Positions 1-14,183 of a stretch of DNA of 64,000 nucleotides are shown here, piece by piece. Origin of the DNA: Margaritifera margaritifera (Eukaryota > Mollusca > Bivalvia > Unionida > Margaritiferidae); the NCBI GenBank assembly GCA_029931535.1, contig JAQPZY010001675.1:3810001-3874000 (forward strand), in the 5' to 3' direction. The notes below the pieces were generated by a model. The model saw only the letters and a list, made by a program, of their open reading frames with translations. It was not told the DNA's origin and did no database searches. The first letter of the stretch is position 1, and every line of letters starts with the position of its first letter. Made by a program: the position numbers and the translations under genes.

Positions 1-111
1 AATAAAATATGTTTTAAACAAACACACTCAGATTCAAATCTTATTTAGATTTGCAAATGAACTTAATTTATATCATCTCTCGGTCCCATCCAGATCCAGT
101 TTGCATATATG

Positions 112-145
<34 letters not shown>

Positions 146-1457
146 TGATACTGCAGTCAATAAAAAAGCATGGCATACCTTTTTAACTTGACAGTAACCG
201 ATTTATTAAAGTTTTATTTAATTCCTACGTCTTCATGCGTTTGGGCACACATACATTTTGGTAGTCGTATTATAAATGCAAAGGATGTGGGGGTAAACAT
301 GAGAATATGTATTTAACACTTTTCTTTTACAATTTATCTATTTAACGTCTCACATCAAATTCTAAAATTGTATACAACATGATCTCAAAGAGTCAAATGT
401 TGACGTAATGTTGTCTTTAAGGCAGGCGGAAAATCCGGAGGGAATCAACAAACTTGCATGGGCGTTCACGCAACTCTTGTATGTACCAGAGTCGTGGATC
501 AAATTCGTGACCACACAAATGCAAGAGTAGCGCGTTACCGCTGTGCTATCCAAGCTATTTCCTACTTGACTTCCATATTTAATGTCAAAATTTCATTATT
601 TTACATTGGTGATGTGTAATTTTTTCTCGCCTCTTTTCGAAGTCGTGTAAAATGTTCAGTCTGCTCTGCTGTCGAGGTTCATATGGTCGTCAGTTTAAAG
701 AAAAAGTGGTTCTCGTTTCTTTAGCCCTATTTCTTCCTCTTTGAACTTGAGCAGCTCCCCCCCCCCCCCCCCACGACGTGTGATTACTACTGGGTACCGT
801 TAAGCAATATTTTTAACCATGACTGTTCCAGTCCACCCAGATATGTATGATTACCAGCTTCTGCTGGTGGTGGGGAGTGGTAGATGTAAACCTGCATTGG
901 ACTGGCAACCCGTCTGGGTGGATTCATGCACTCTTAATTGTTTCACGCCATGGTAATCAGGATAATCTCTGGCATGTTATCTAGGTGGAGTCACGTACTC
1001 TTAATTGATCAAGACACGATAAAGAGGATACGGTCCAGGTGCAATGAGCAATACTTGTAACGTCGATTGCTCCAATCGACTCATTACACACATCCGCGGA
1101 GGAATGAACCTGTTCGACATGTCAATCAACATTTGTTAGCATATCTTTATCAAACTGACAAATCCCCAATGTCATCCTACTTTCTACAAGCAGTCAGTTA
1201 GTCGTTCTTTATTCCAAATTCCAATGGACCACTATACACTCTCAAGCCTGGCCATGTTTAATTTATTACGTACTTGACATCTGCAGTGCTAAGCTTGTCT
1301 GACTATAAAGCGGCGTGGCTCTTTGATGGTCTGACACCTTGGCTAATTTCACTATAAAAAGTGTATTAATTCAAACTGTTGTAACTTTACTATCTTTCAT
1401 TTCCGAATTTTAAAAAAAGATATTTCTTTGCAAAGGGTTCTATTGAACCTACCTTCT
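1..1457. other. No gene seen; AT-rich flank
   Basis: No convincing coding frame on either strand. It holds a poly-T run at 112-137 and a poly-C run near 752-771. The stretch 833-1030 has an internally repetitive, SINE-like look: two related segments each contain 'actcttaattg' (near 930 and 998). I cannot assign it to a family. Confidence 0.5.
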
Positions 1458-1676
1458 CAATGAGCCGCGGTGGCAAAGTGATTAGCGTGCCAAATTCACG
1501 ATCGAAAGGGCGCGGCTTCGAACCCTACCATCGGACCAGTCTGGGTCAGCTACCGTGGTATGTCCTTGGGCAAGGCACTTTACTCCAATTGCCTCGGCAC
1601 TAAATAACCTACTTGTGTTGCTGTACCGTAAAGCACCAAAAAAAAAAAAAAAAACCCCAAACCAAACCAAAACCTC
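1458..1676 (+). mobile_element. tRNA-derived SINE
   Basis: The left part is tRNA-like, with an A-box-like segment (gtggcaaagtgattagc) and a B-box-like segment (ggcttcgaaccc) about 35 bases on. A body follows containing ttgggcaaggcactttactc, then an A/C-rich tail at 1639-1676. The body segment recurs on the opposite strand in the SINE at 33117-33258, which supports a shared SINE central domain. The tail and the internal RNA polymerase III boxes are what is expected of a SINE. No target-site duplication was identified. Confidence 0.7.
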
Positions 1677-2854
<1,178 letters not shown>

Positions 2855-3687
2855 ACATTCTTGAACAATGAAATGGCGCGATATTTAAATTGCAAAAAAA
2901 TAAAAGCTGTTTAAAATAATAAATGAAGCGTTCATCTTTTCTTATGTATTTATTATTATCCAAGAGACAAATGACTAATAAAGTTTATCAAATATGATTT
3001 TTTAAATATGTTTCACCCAACTTATTGGTCTTGATTTCATTTCATCAGAAACATTTCGCCTAATGCAGCAAGTTTATACAAAATTCTCATAAACTTTTTT
3101 TTAGATAATATCCCTTGCCTAATTATTACCTAATTAGATTAATTTATTTGTGTATTAGCAAGTGGAAAAACACATCAACCCACTGAACACGTTGTTTAAA
3201 CCAGAGGCTTTTTCTTATGAGGAGATACAAATATATTGACTAGAGGCACAAGAGAGCATGATTTCGCTCATTTGGACAATGTTTCACGACGAGTTCTTAA
3301 TACGCCATCTAAAAGGAAATTTTGGTTGCACTACTGAGAGCAGGCATCATTTTATGAAAATTCCAGCGTGTTTCTATTTTTACTCAATTTCAGAGACTAA
3401 TTGCTTACTCAAAATATATGCGCAGAGACAGACTGAGGGATGCATAATCGGGTGGACAACAACATTTTCATATAATCGTTTCTCAATAGTAAGGGCAAAA
3501 GAATAAAATAAAAGAGTAATTCTTAGTTTCCTAGGTTTCTGGTTTGTTTCTGGATGATTCGTGCTATTTTGGTGAAAAAATCTCTTCATTTTTTCTTTTA
3601 ATGTTTATAATTTCAACGGTCACACTGGTTGACTGGTCGGCATCAAATTTTATACAACTGGCATGAATTGGTGCCGAAAGGAATATA

Positions 3688-3806
3688 AATGCATGTATGC
3701 ACGTACATACATCCATCCATACATCCATACATGCATGCATACATACGTGCTGCATGGACGGTTGCATGCATGCATGCATGCATCCATCCATACATATCCA
3801 TACAGA
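3688..3806. repeat. Degenerate CATA/CATC/GCAT tetranucleotide repeat
   Basis: Imperfect tetranucleotide tract alternating cata, catc and gcat units. It contains self-complementary gcatgcatgc runs. Confidence 0.9.
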
Positions 3807-3908
3807 CCAATACTGGCATAAAAAAAGACAAATTCACTTACATGATCACATGATTAGTTATTGGAAGGATGCTGATTAAATTTTGCGAAAAGAAATGTGG
3901 GTTTGAAC

Positions 3909-3930
3909 AGAGAGAGAGAGAGAGAGAGAG

Positions 3931-3973
<43 letters not shown>
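3909..3973. repeat. Compound (GA)n(TG)n microsatellite
   Basis: GA repeats pass directly into TG repeats. This is the same type of compound microsatellite as 2750-2852, with the two motifs in reverse order. Confidence 0.95.
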
Positions 3974-3975
<2 letters not shown>

Positions 3976-4320
3976 TCACAAACGAACACACATTGAAATG
4001 CCAAAGTGTTTACGTTCGTTATAGGGAAATATTTGCAAAAAGGATGATAAGAGATTTTATTCCGGTATTTGAAAAATCCTTTTCTAGCATTAATGTGATT
4101 CAGAGTGTTCCACAGTGTTAAATAAAAGATCAAAATGTATAAAAGGTATTCCTTTTGGTAAAAACAAACAAACAAACAAACAAGGACAAGAAAGATATGC
4201 AACCGCAGCCTCTTCCATCAATGACTTCCACTACCATCATAGCCAACATCAACACCCTTACAAAAACCACCGTCGCCGCAGCCTCCACCACCATTATCAT
4301 CATCAACTCCACAACCAGTG

Positions 4321-4321
4321 C

Positions 4322-4371
<50 letters not shown>

Positions 4372-4580
4372 GAATAAGAATAAGAATAATAATAATAGTA
4401 ATAATATTAATAATAATAATAACAAGAAGAAGAAGGACAACAATAATAATACCAACAAAAATAGAAATAATAATAATAATAATAATAATAACAATAATAA
4501 CAACAACAAAAATAGCAATAATATTGATAATTATTATAACAACGAAGATGACTATAATAATAATAATAATAATAATAATT
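4321..4580. repeat. (AAT)n trinucleotide tract
   Basis: Long AAT tract with AAG, AAC and AAAC interruptions. It gives poly-Asn, poly-Ile or poly-Leu open frames on all sides, none of which looks like a gene. Smaller AAT and ATC tracts follow at 4686-4703 and 4727-4752. Confidence 0.95.
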
Positions 4581-4752
4581 GCTACAACGACAAAAGAACT
4601 ACAAAAACAGCAGTCAAAGTAACAGTGGCACCAGCAGCAAACAGCAACACCAAAATTTAACATAACAAGAGCAACATCAAAAAGTAATAATAATAATAAT
4701 AATTATAGTATACACCATCAATATTGTCATCATCATCATCCTCATCATCATT

Positions 4753-7576
4753 ATAAATCATTTTGAGAAGTGGAGACTGCGATCAATTACCGCTTTTGTT
4801 GTCGTGTTGCTGTCACTAGAGCAGAAAGTTCACGTTTGGATTAAATTTTACTTTACTTTGCATATATTGTATAACAGACTGATTAAAATTCCTGTAATCA
4901 AAATCCCCTCTCCGATAGAGTCTTTAACTTTATAGATGTGCTGCCTGTATTCTGATCTCGTGCCAGACAGCCGCATCATTGTTATTTTATGAAAATCAAT
5001 GACTGCTGAAATATTCATTGTCAAGGTGTAGCACAGGTAAAAGCATACACAGGTGATCAATAGTCAATTCAATGCTCTCTGTTACAGCTAGCAACATCAA
5101 CAGGTGGGTACAGCATAACTGAGGGCGGGTGCATTACCGTATATCTCCACATTGATGTTAAAGTTCTTGATCAGGTTACTTGTAGTAGCGGTAGCAGTGA
5201 TCTACTACTACTACTAATAATAATATAAATCATCACCGTCATGATTCGTAGACTGTTTCTACTTAGTTTTTCAACAAAATGATTGATAACTTTTGTTCCT
5301 CATGGGGCGATGATCAAACTAAAGGCATCGGAACTCTATAAACCCGTTCATAGATATACGAGAAACTCGACAGGTGACAGATTTCACACTAGCGACCCAA
5401 AAACGCAACGAGAATAAAAGTTTCTCGCATAAATGGCGATTATGGCATCAAAATTTAATGTCATAAATACTTTACGACGTTATTGATGAACTGTACCAAT
5501 CTCTACTATACACGGGGAAAGGTTGTTGTCCCTAAACTGTTAATTCTTGTGTGCGTCATTGAATTCTTCTACTTTCTCGCCGTTTCAAACTGCATAATCA
5601 TTGAATATAATAGTAGGTCACTTTTAAATTTTACAACAGTCTACGAATGTTAATCTATGTCCCGGGAGAGGGCTATGGGGATCATGAGATAAGGTTGGAA
5701 AAGATCAGAATAAGTAACAAATCATGTGAAATTACGCTTTTCCTCCTGTTTTCTATAATTGTTTATCATAATTTATTCAGTTTTTCAGATAGAGGAGTTA
5801 TTGATTTGTATTGTTACTTGTTTTTTTTGTGCGTTTTTTTTTCTTCATAAAATTTTTAATTCACTCATACTGCAGAATATGCTTTAAGAGTCAAAACTGT
5901 ACTTTGTGCAGAATAGGATAAATTTATTTATGTACAACAACATAAAATCCAATTCTTTGTCTAAGTTTAAATTTATTGAAAGTAACTGATACCAATAATC
6001 TCTCTCTCTCTCTCTCAAAAATGTATTCCATGCAACACTGACGCCAAAAGTTCACGTTAAGACAAAGAGCCTCAAAATTTCTCATTATTACTTCTCATTA
6101 CTTCGTTGACTGTGTGTTTCTTCTTTACAACAGAGGTACCGATTATCCTCAAGAATTAAGTATTGTTGTTCCTGAAATTTAAATGCGCATGCTCAGTGGA
6201 TGATTGGTCAATGCAATTTTGGGACGGCCCACCCGAGGCCTCCCCTTTTGCTTCAATTTCAGAAAACTGTGGAAAAGTATAGATTTTTGATCTAGCCTGT
6301 CACCCAGTTCTTTTCATTATTTAACTAGAATACCCAAGCATTAATACTGGCCCGACCCATCTATTGTACTCAGCTGCTGTGACAAAGCGCACACTTCGGT
6401 AGTGCAAGGGTTTATAGAAGAGAGCTCGAAATTTGACCGACGGCCGTACTTGATGCTGATGAAGGAACATTGACACCCATTTGCTCAGCAACACCACCTG
6501 TCAGGAGCAACAACGTCTTTCTCTTCTCCGGAGCGTCGGCAAGAAGTGCCATCAAACGGGATAGTGACAGAGCAGTAGTTCAAAATACTACAACCACAGC
6601 CTCTTGAAATCTGGAGAAATCTTTTGCCTCAAGGTTGCAAACTTGTTAAAATACTTTAGAGGTACGACGGAGAGCGTAAGCCAACATCTGTTTTAATTAA
6701 TTTGGCTCAAAAGTGACATATGATAGAACATTGGTGAAGGAGAAAAAGTATGGTTCAAATATTGATGTATTTGTCAACCATTTCTTCGTTCTATGTCCTA
6801 TTGTAACTGCAGAAGCGTTTCCCAAACAGTTCTTAAGCCTCGGAAGCAAGCATCAACAATATCTGAATATATAGATACACGATCCCGTCGAAAGCAATGT
6901 GTCAAATTCAAAATAGAAAGGCTGTTTAAAGATGCTGTTTAGCTTTTTTTTTAATCGAAGGAACTATATGGTGTGTAAATACTTATAGCCACTTATGAAC
7001 AATTAGAAACCAATCAGCTGGAGCTTTCGTTATACTGGGACGATCATGTCGCCATTCGTCAGGGGAAATTGATCGAACCAGAAGTTGACATGTTCTCTGA
7101 ATGTCTATTGAACAGAGCCGAGCCGCTAGCGTTATGTATAGATTTTGGTAGAATTCTTTGACACAGTGGCTTTATCGAATTTCCTCACACTTTGCAGGAC
7201 TGTTGTGTCGATTCCCCCGGCCGGTGCAGGTGAGGGAACGCCGAAAGGTTATGGACAGAAGCAAACTCAACGAAACGATTAGCACGTCGTTGGTACTTTC
7301 TAGGAATAAAACGTCATGTAGATGTCAAATCTGTGTCTGGTAGACAAAATTGCACCAGACAGGACCGATGATTGTATGCAAATAAGAGACAATTATCTTT
7401 AGTGAATAGACCATAAAAGACAACCAACAGGTCCCCTACAGGCAGTATAGGTATATATGCACTTTCCTCCAGGAATGAGCTAGAGACGCATGAATACGTA
7501 ATTGACTTTCAAGAGGGTAAATAAATTAATTCTGACACTGTTCATTCAAGAAAGTTTTACTCATCGAAAAAGGAAA
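4753..7576. other. Upstream flank of Scratch; no separate gene seen
   Basis: No coding frame stands out. This is the 5' flank of the Scratch gene and should contain its promoter and 5' UTR. A GC-richer patch near 6185-6250 and another near 7100-7260 are candidate promoter or first-exon sequence, but I cannot place a transcription start. The bases before the chosen start codon (7574-7579, aaaatg) suit eukaryotic initiation. Confidence 0.35.
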
Positions 7577-7736
7577 ATGCCGCGTTCATTTCTAGTGAAG
7601 AAGAAAAATGACGATATTCGTTCAGGTTACCAAAGTTACAAAATTCGTGAGGTTTATGACGACTCAGTTGAGAGTATTAAAGCGGTGACTCCTTACACGC
7701 CAAGTTTGACGCCTCTAGCTGTTCGAGTAGACAATG
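7577..7736 (+). CDS. Scratch-family transcription repressor, exon 1 (SNAG domain)
   Basis: Encodes residues 1-53 and the first base of codon 54. The protein starts MPRSFLVKK, the N-terminal SNAG repression motif of the Snail/Scratch superfamily. By family knowledge this recruits corepressors of the LSD1 type. I chose the ATG at 7577 over the open frame that continues upstream because SNAG must be N-terminal. The exon ends at a consensus donor, gtaagt (7737-7742). Splicing in phase 1 to the acceptor ending at 11057 keeps the frame into the zinc-finger exon. The middle (about residues 11-53) is Asp/Ser/Tyr-rich and not recognised. Scratch proteins act in the nucleus, mostly in developing neurons, binding E-box sites and repressing them. 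The two-exon model is inferred from sequence; there is no transcript evidence here. Confidence 0.88.
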
Positions 7737-10700
7737 GTAAGTAAATTTTACACTATAAGGCCATAACTTGGTTCCCATTTATTAAATAATCCAGTCAACA
7801 TCTATAGTCACTCACATATTTTTTCCCCTTTTCTTTAAGTGTTCATCATCAGATGTATGTAATCCCCTTGCGTTTATTTTTTTTTATTTTTTATATTTTA
7901 TAGGAAAATGAAAACATCTTAGACTTAGATATAAGCATGTCATTTTTAGAAGACATTAAAACAAACATGGACCCTACAAACTGGAACAGTAAAATCCCCA
8001 TAGGCCGTCGTTATAAAAAAAATAAAATAAATAAATTAAAAAAAATTAAAAATGAAAAAAAATTTATAAAAATAAAAATTACTCAGTTTATCATCAGTAG
8101 TCTTCTCTTTATTTATTAGGCACATTCCATTTTTTCTGTTTTTTTTTTTTTAAAAATCAGGATATTTACGCAGCTTGTTCCAAAAACAAGTGCAGATTAC
8201 AATGGCAGTCTACTGGGTTCAGGAGGAGGGAACTTATTGATAGCTCTATACTGTATAATCATTTTGCTCTGAAAACCACTGATAGACGATCTGCATCTAA
8301 CAAAATCAAGATATCCTATCAACATAGCTTTACTGCATATATGGTCAGTTCTTAAATCTTTTTTTAAATATTTTGTATTTTTTTATTTTTATGTCGAATG
8401 TGTTTAATATCCATATTATTTCTCAGTCTATATTGCTGAAATTTTCGTTTGAAGACTTACAAGTCATTGAGAATTAAATTCAAGTCCTTTCATTTTGAAT
8501 TTATCTTAAAAGAATACAGCTCCTTCGCTGAGGAATATTTAAGGAAGTCTTCGAAATCAAGGATTTCCTCAACTAGTTTGTCAAGAATTTAATTTGTTTT
8601 AAAAAAATAACATAAATGTTGAAATCCCAACTTCGATCCTTTTAACAATCAGTGCCTCTTAAGCAAACATCAATACTGTCAAAGATATAATATGCAAGAT
8701 TTTTTTAAATCTGAATTTAAGGAGAAACTGTGACAAACATTATTAAATATTGTGTCTGGTTATTATTGATTATTAATGGTCAAAGGTATATGATATAATC
8801 ATGTATACCGTATGACATGCACGCAAATGAAGTGGAAATGATCGGTACATACTAGTATATTCTTTTTGTCCACTGGACCCGTTGCCCCGCCTAGAAAAAA
8901 TGGAGAGGAAATGTCTTAATAACCTAACTTCCCAGCTGACATTGCCTTATTGGATATACATTTGATGATATTTTAATGATAATGATGATACAAAATATTA
9001 CATTGTTCTTATCAGTATGAAAGGAGCATCTATATAAACTTAAACCCTTCACTGCCTCTACAATATTGAGGAAAAGAGTTCCAATTTTTGGTTGGGTAGC
9101 CCTAACAGTGACGTGACTGATATATTCCAAAATTTCTCGACCAACCCTACCCCTCCCAAACAAAATGACAGAAGAAAACAAAATATATTTTAGGGAAAAG
9201 TACAAATGATTAAATTCTCAAAACATCGGTAAAATCTGATATAAAATGAAAGGGACAAAAAAAAAAAAAAAAACAAAAAAAAAAAAATGTTTATTATTTA
9301 ATTGATTCGTCAAAGATAACGCTGTTTATTATTTAAATGATACGTCAAACAAAATCATTTTCCGAGTGGACAGAAAGAAATTATCGGTGTATATGATGTA
9401 AATAAATATGACATTGTTTTTTTTTTGAGAGAAATTCAGAAAAGAAGACAATAATGTCAAAATGGGTAACAAGAATAATCACAATAATACATAAAACCAC
9501 CTCATTCTCGTGTCAAAAACATACAGCTGAATTACATTTCACCAAACTAAATGAGAATTTTTCATTGTTCCTTTTATTTGTCCAAAGAAGATTCCGCTTT
9601 TATTTCTTATTTCTGCTTGTTATATAAAGGATCTGACATAGGGACTAAATTTCATACGAAATTTATGAGCAAGCTTAATAACTTCTGCAAATTTGTAAAC
9701 AATGCGTGAACTTGATTTTATTCGAATATTTTAGAATTGTATTGGTGGATTGAGTTGACATCAGATGCGTACATACATGCACGCAGTCAGGACAACTGAA
9801 CTCATTGTTGATCTATGCCGCATTTTATTCAAGTTGGTGTCAGCGTCAAGTCGCAGCTGGCTATTAATACAATTTTCTTTAAATACATTAGTCATCTTTC
9901 AGTGTGATTATTGAAACTGTAAAAACATTATTTAATACATTTATTGATACCCCGATCTATATTAGTAAGATGGTGTCAGTTTTTTGAGGATATTTGTTTT
10001 TAAAAGAGGAAGAGATTTTTTTTATTTTTTTAAAATGATGAAATATGAATGTTAATGAAACAACAATCCAGTTCAACTCCAGGACTTAAAATTACATAGA
10101 TTTTTCTGGTCTATAAAATAATAATAAAAAAGTCATCATAGTGACTAAATGCTGTGAAACTACGATTAAATGCCACGCCACTGAGAAGCTATTTACAATA
10201 ACTTGGCTGTGGTATTCATCCCTAATGTAACGTATCATACACACCTTCCCTAGTCTTTGGAAAAAAATTAGACTTTTCCATGAAATCCAGTTGAAAGGCC
10301 CGTTAGGAACGAGTAATCAGTATTCAGTGACATAGTTTTCTCCCATGCTCCCCTTGCTAGGTACTTGATTGAATTTTTTACCAATCATAAAATGTCAACA
10401 TTTTCTTGTGGTTGCGTAGTGCGAATCCAAGTATGCACCAACGAAAAATTCGGACCATAGCGAAAGGTGAACCACGTGGACTTGGATGTGCAGTACCATA
10501 ATGCCCCAGCAGATCCGGTTCTATGCTATTCGCTTTAAATCATAAGAAGAACAAACAGCATAGATCCTGATCATCCGGCTCAAATATTTGCAACTTCTTT
10601 AAATAATATCAAATTCCCGCATACTCTGTTGAAACGGGGAAATTCGAGGTAAAATTATTTTCTATTTTAGCACATTATTTCTTTTGTTAATTCATCTTTT

Positions 10701-11057
10701 ATATTATAGTTCCTCTTGTGATTCTTTGTGCTGTATATTGTAGATGTTTCCTATGTGCATAAAGACGTGACAATTCATTTTCAATTATCGATTTATTAAA
10801 GTTACAATTTTATTAATTTCACAGAGATAATACAATATATATTCACAGCATATATTAAGCACTGTCCAAACGGCTAAGATGTATGGGTTCGGCGGTCGTT
10901 GTGGTGAAAGTAACAACCAACCTGAAATGGACGATCACGTATCTTTGCACGGGACTGTAAGGGTGCAAAGCAAGTATGTTATCCGTTTGCTTTCCAATTG
11001 ATAGTGTTTGATACTTCATAGGCCTTGCATTTATTTATTTTATTTTTTTTCATTTAG
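7737..11057 (+). other. Scratch intron (3,321 bp)
   Basis: Starts with a perfect gtaagt donor and ends in a T-rich tract followed by catttag (acceptor AG at 11056-11057), so it is a GT-AG, phase 1 intron. No other gene is seen inside it. It contains poly-A runs near 9257-9290. A decayed piece of the CATAATGC/GGCAGATC hairpin family found at 21829-21975 lies at about 10496-10576. Confidence 0.85.
10496..10576. repeat. Decayed member of the CATAATGC...GGCAGATC hairpin family
   Basis: Runs cataatgccccagcagatcc, then about 30 unrelated bases, then acaaacagcatagatcctg. It aligns by eye with the spacer and inner arms of the two palindromes at 21829-21975, with mismatches. It is probably an old copy of the same dispersed inverted-repeat sequence. 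Confidence 0.55.
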
Positions 11058-11782
11058 GCTACATTCGTGATGTGGTCAGTCCAACTCTCCCCCAGGCCCA
11101 CCCACCGGAAGAACACGAACAAGGTAAGCACGATGTAGATTACCCGCCAGACGATGCTGAGAAGAATCAAAACGTGGATATCATCAAAGAATTCCAGAAG
11201 AACAATTTTGCCAATGGTGTAACCATTGGATACACATGGGATGCTTTTTTCGTCAGCGACGGACGGTCGAGGAGAAGGAACTGGAATTCTCTTTCTCCTA
11301 AAGGACCACCACCACGGTATACGTGCAACGAGTGCGGTAAGGATTACGCCACCTCAAGCAATCTATCAAGACACAAGCAGACCCATCGAAGCCTGGACTC
11401 CAAACTAGCTAAGAAATGTCCCCACTGTGGGAAAATGTATGTAAGCATGCCGGCTCTTTCAATGCATATCCTTACTCATGACCTGAAGCACAAGTGTGAA
11501 CTCTGTGGGAAGTCGTTTTCCCGTCCCTGGTTGCTACAGGGACACCTGCGGTCTCATACTGGCGAGAAACCGTTTGGTTGCGCTCACTGCGGCAAGGCGT
11601 TCGCCGACCGAAGTAATCTGCGCGCGCATATGCAAACCCATTCTTCCTTGAAGAGCTACAAGTGTAAAAGATGCAACAAATCCTTTGCATTAAAGTCTTA
11701 TTTAAATAAACATTATGAGTATGCATGCATTAAGGAAGGGGGATTCGATGATCTTGATATAAATCCTTTAGACTTGTCATGA
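11058..11782 (+). CDS. Scratch-family transcription repressor, exon 2 (five zinc fingers)
   Basis: Completes a 294-residue protein, within reach of vertebrate Scratch proteins (about 300-350). A box reading [12 protein letters not shown] (residues 115-126) is typical of Scratch and separates it from Snail/Slug. Five fingers follow: C143/C146/H159/H163, C174/C177/H190/H194, C200/C203/H216/H220, C228/C231/H244/H248, and a last one with C256/C259/H272 and a final Cys at 277 (C2HC-like). The linker between fingers 3 and 4 is the classic TGEKP. The C-terminal tail is short and acidic and ends at the TGA at 11780-11782. No stops or frameshifts interrupt it. The fingers bind E-box-type DNA by family knowledge. 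The gene symbol is left blank because the paralogue cannot be settled without a tree. Confidence 0.93.
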
Positions 11783-12890
11783 TACATGGATCTGATGATT
11801 AAAGTAATATAAACATGCAGCGAGGGTAATATAAGGTGGTTATCATGGTACTGATCGAACCTCTCTTCAACAGTCAAAATGTGCTGCGTTGTATAGCACG
11901 GGATCTAAACTTGGCTTGCATCCAATTTTTGTAAAGCATCTACATCTTTTTGACCCCTCATTAGAATAACAATGGGTACATGCAAAAACTGTCCAGTAAA
12001 TAGCCATGATGTGATTAAAACATACATTCGTGAATAATGTATAGGTTGTGACACTTTACCGTTGCAGTATTTTGTTAAACTGATAGGACTCAGATCAGGA
12101 TTTTTATTTTTAATTCATACCGAGTGAAAGAGGCTTGTCAAAAAATGTGCTTGTGTGAATGAAGAAAAATGATAACAGAAGGTAATCCGTTAGAATTGTT
12201 GCCTATCCCCTTGTTAGTGCTTTCGGCGGCTAATTTAGCATTTCTATGGCTCTTTGATAATCCAAAGTAAGACACGGTCTTTTTGATAACAGTATTGTAG
12301 TATCTGTTTCTTGAGAAAAATAACCAAAAGAATCATAATATTTTACCTCGGGCATACACGACTTACTAACGATAAAATTTACTAGACACAAAATTGAATG
12401 ACTTCATAATAATACTAATACGTGACCTAAGTTTTTTCTTTGTCTTACTTCTGGCGATATTATTTCTATCATGCCTTGAATAGCTTGCATTGTAAATAAA
12501 TTTCCATGTGTGTTTTATTTAGAGTGATTAAATGGACTGTATTTACTATTTACTTTCAATGTACATAATTATCTCTCAGACTTGTGCAATACATTAGATG
12601 GCATATTGTGCTTTGTTTTTCTACACTAAAACTTTACAATAATTTAAGGATTCAGTGATTTATTCTTATAGTGGATTTTATTACTCATTAGTGCAATATA
12701 TTCTTTACCTTTTTCTTTCTTTAGAAGATTCCCATTTTTTAAAATTTATTTTATGGTGCATTTAGTATTCATTAAGTTTACGTATAAGTGTGCTGGTAGA
12801 TTTTCCTAGTCAACTGTAGGTTTTATACAATAATTTTTATCGTAGGGCAATAAATCGTGCATTTCTTATCCTGATTTGCAATGTTTGTGT
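11783..12890 (+). other. Candidate 3' UTR of Scratch
   Basis: No coding frame. AATAAA polyadenylation hexamers at 12495-12500 and 12849-12854 are candidate ends for the Scratch transcript. Which one is used cannot be told from the sequence. Confidence 0.4.
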
Positions 12891-13038
12891 ATAGATCTGG
12901 TCAATTCATATGTGTGAGTAATCTTGTATAGATCTTGTCAATGCATATGTGTGAGTAATCTTGTATAGATCTTGTCAATGCATATGTGTGAGTAATCTTG
13001 TATAGATCTGGTCAATGCATATGTGTGAGTAATCGTGT
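12891..13038. repeat. 37-bp minisatellite, four copies
   Basis: Four head-to-tail copies of a 37-bp unit starting atagatctkgtcaat, at 12891, 12928, 12965 and 13002. They differ at only a few positions (ttg/tgg, ttcat/gcat). A (AAAAC)n tract lies just beyond, at about 13083-13110. Confidence 0.95.
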
Positions 13039-13582
13039 ATATACCAGAGGGTTATAGATATCACACACAAGAAAGATCTAGGAAAAACAAAACAAAACAA
13101 AACAAAACAATGAATAACCCACGATATGACATCATTTAGACAGAGTGGCCATTTCTGTTGAAATGTTGGGCTGAACATAGCCAAATACTAGTAGTAATCG
13201 TCATAACTGGTCTGAAATTTCCATGTTGACAGAATAATCTTCGTTGCTTAAATATCTTTACGTTCAATTTTTGTTTACTAATCGCTTCTTTTTACCATGT
13301 TCCTGATCTTGGATATAATTTGGAGTATTTACTATAAAATGAATACTGTAACTCAATAATGCAACAAAATTTTCCCCGCCATGGTATTAATTAATAATAC
13401 AAACTCTGCATCAAATCCTAACATGGAGTCGTCTGATCAAATGTCATTTGAAAGTTTTATTTATTTATTTATTATTTTGTTCACGTAAAAATTAATATAT
13501 ACATTGTAAATAGGTCCAGATATTTGTATAGTTTCTCGTTTACAATAGTATTACATACATCAATGATTTTTTTTTGTCAACT

Positions 13583-13825
13583 TGAGTTGTACCTATGCAT
13601 AATATCCCTAACTTTTCTAATCCTTCTCCTTTTTGTTCCTGCATCAACTGATAATACTTAACAGCAACAAAAAAAAGTAGCAGCCGCAGCAGCAACAACA
13701 ATAACTACTACCACTTCAGCCGCCGCTGCTTCTGCTGTTTCAACTACTATTAAAACACCAGCAATTTGAGTATTGCGTTGATATTTTCTAAAACATTAGT
13801 GTTTTTTTTAAAAAACACTTGGATA

Positions 13826-13858
<33 letters not shown>

Positions 13859-13899
13859 ATAATAATAATAATAGCAACAACAACAACAACAACAACAAT

Positions 13900-13940
<41 letters not shown>

Positions 13941-14138
13941 TATTATTATTATTATTATTGTTATTATTTACAATTTACAAAAATATAATCACAAATGAGT
14001 TGTACCTATGCATAATATCCCTAACTTTTCTTATCCTTCTCCTTTTTGTTCCTGCATCAACTGATAATACTTAACAGCAACAAAAAAAAGTAGCAGCCGC
14101 AGCAGCAACAACAATAACTACTACTACTACTTCAGTCG
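13583..14138. repeat. ~143-bp direct duplication flanking an A/AAT/AAC tract
   Basis: The block at about 13583-13725 recurs at about 13996-14138, 413 bp away, nearly identical except for an extra acttac-type triplet near its right end. Between the copies lie a short unique stretch, a poly-A run (13829-13855) and (AAT)n, (AAC)n and (ATT)n tracts up to about 13971. A further (ATT)n tract follows the second copy at 14149-14180. Confidence 0.9.
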
Positions 14139-14147
14139 CCACTGCTA

Positions 14148-14180
<33 letters not shown>

Positions 14181-14183
<3 letters not shown>

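Noticed and set aside
4115..4663. Long Asn-, Ile- or Leu-rich open frames on both strands (up to 181 codons)
   Set aside because: They are translations of an AAT microsatellite; every frame is open because the repeat has no stops. No flanking gene structure supports a protein.
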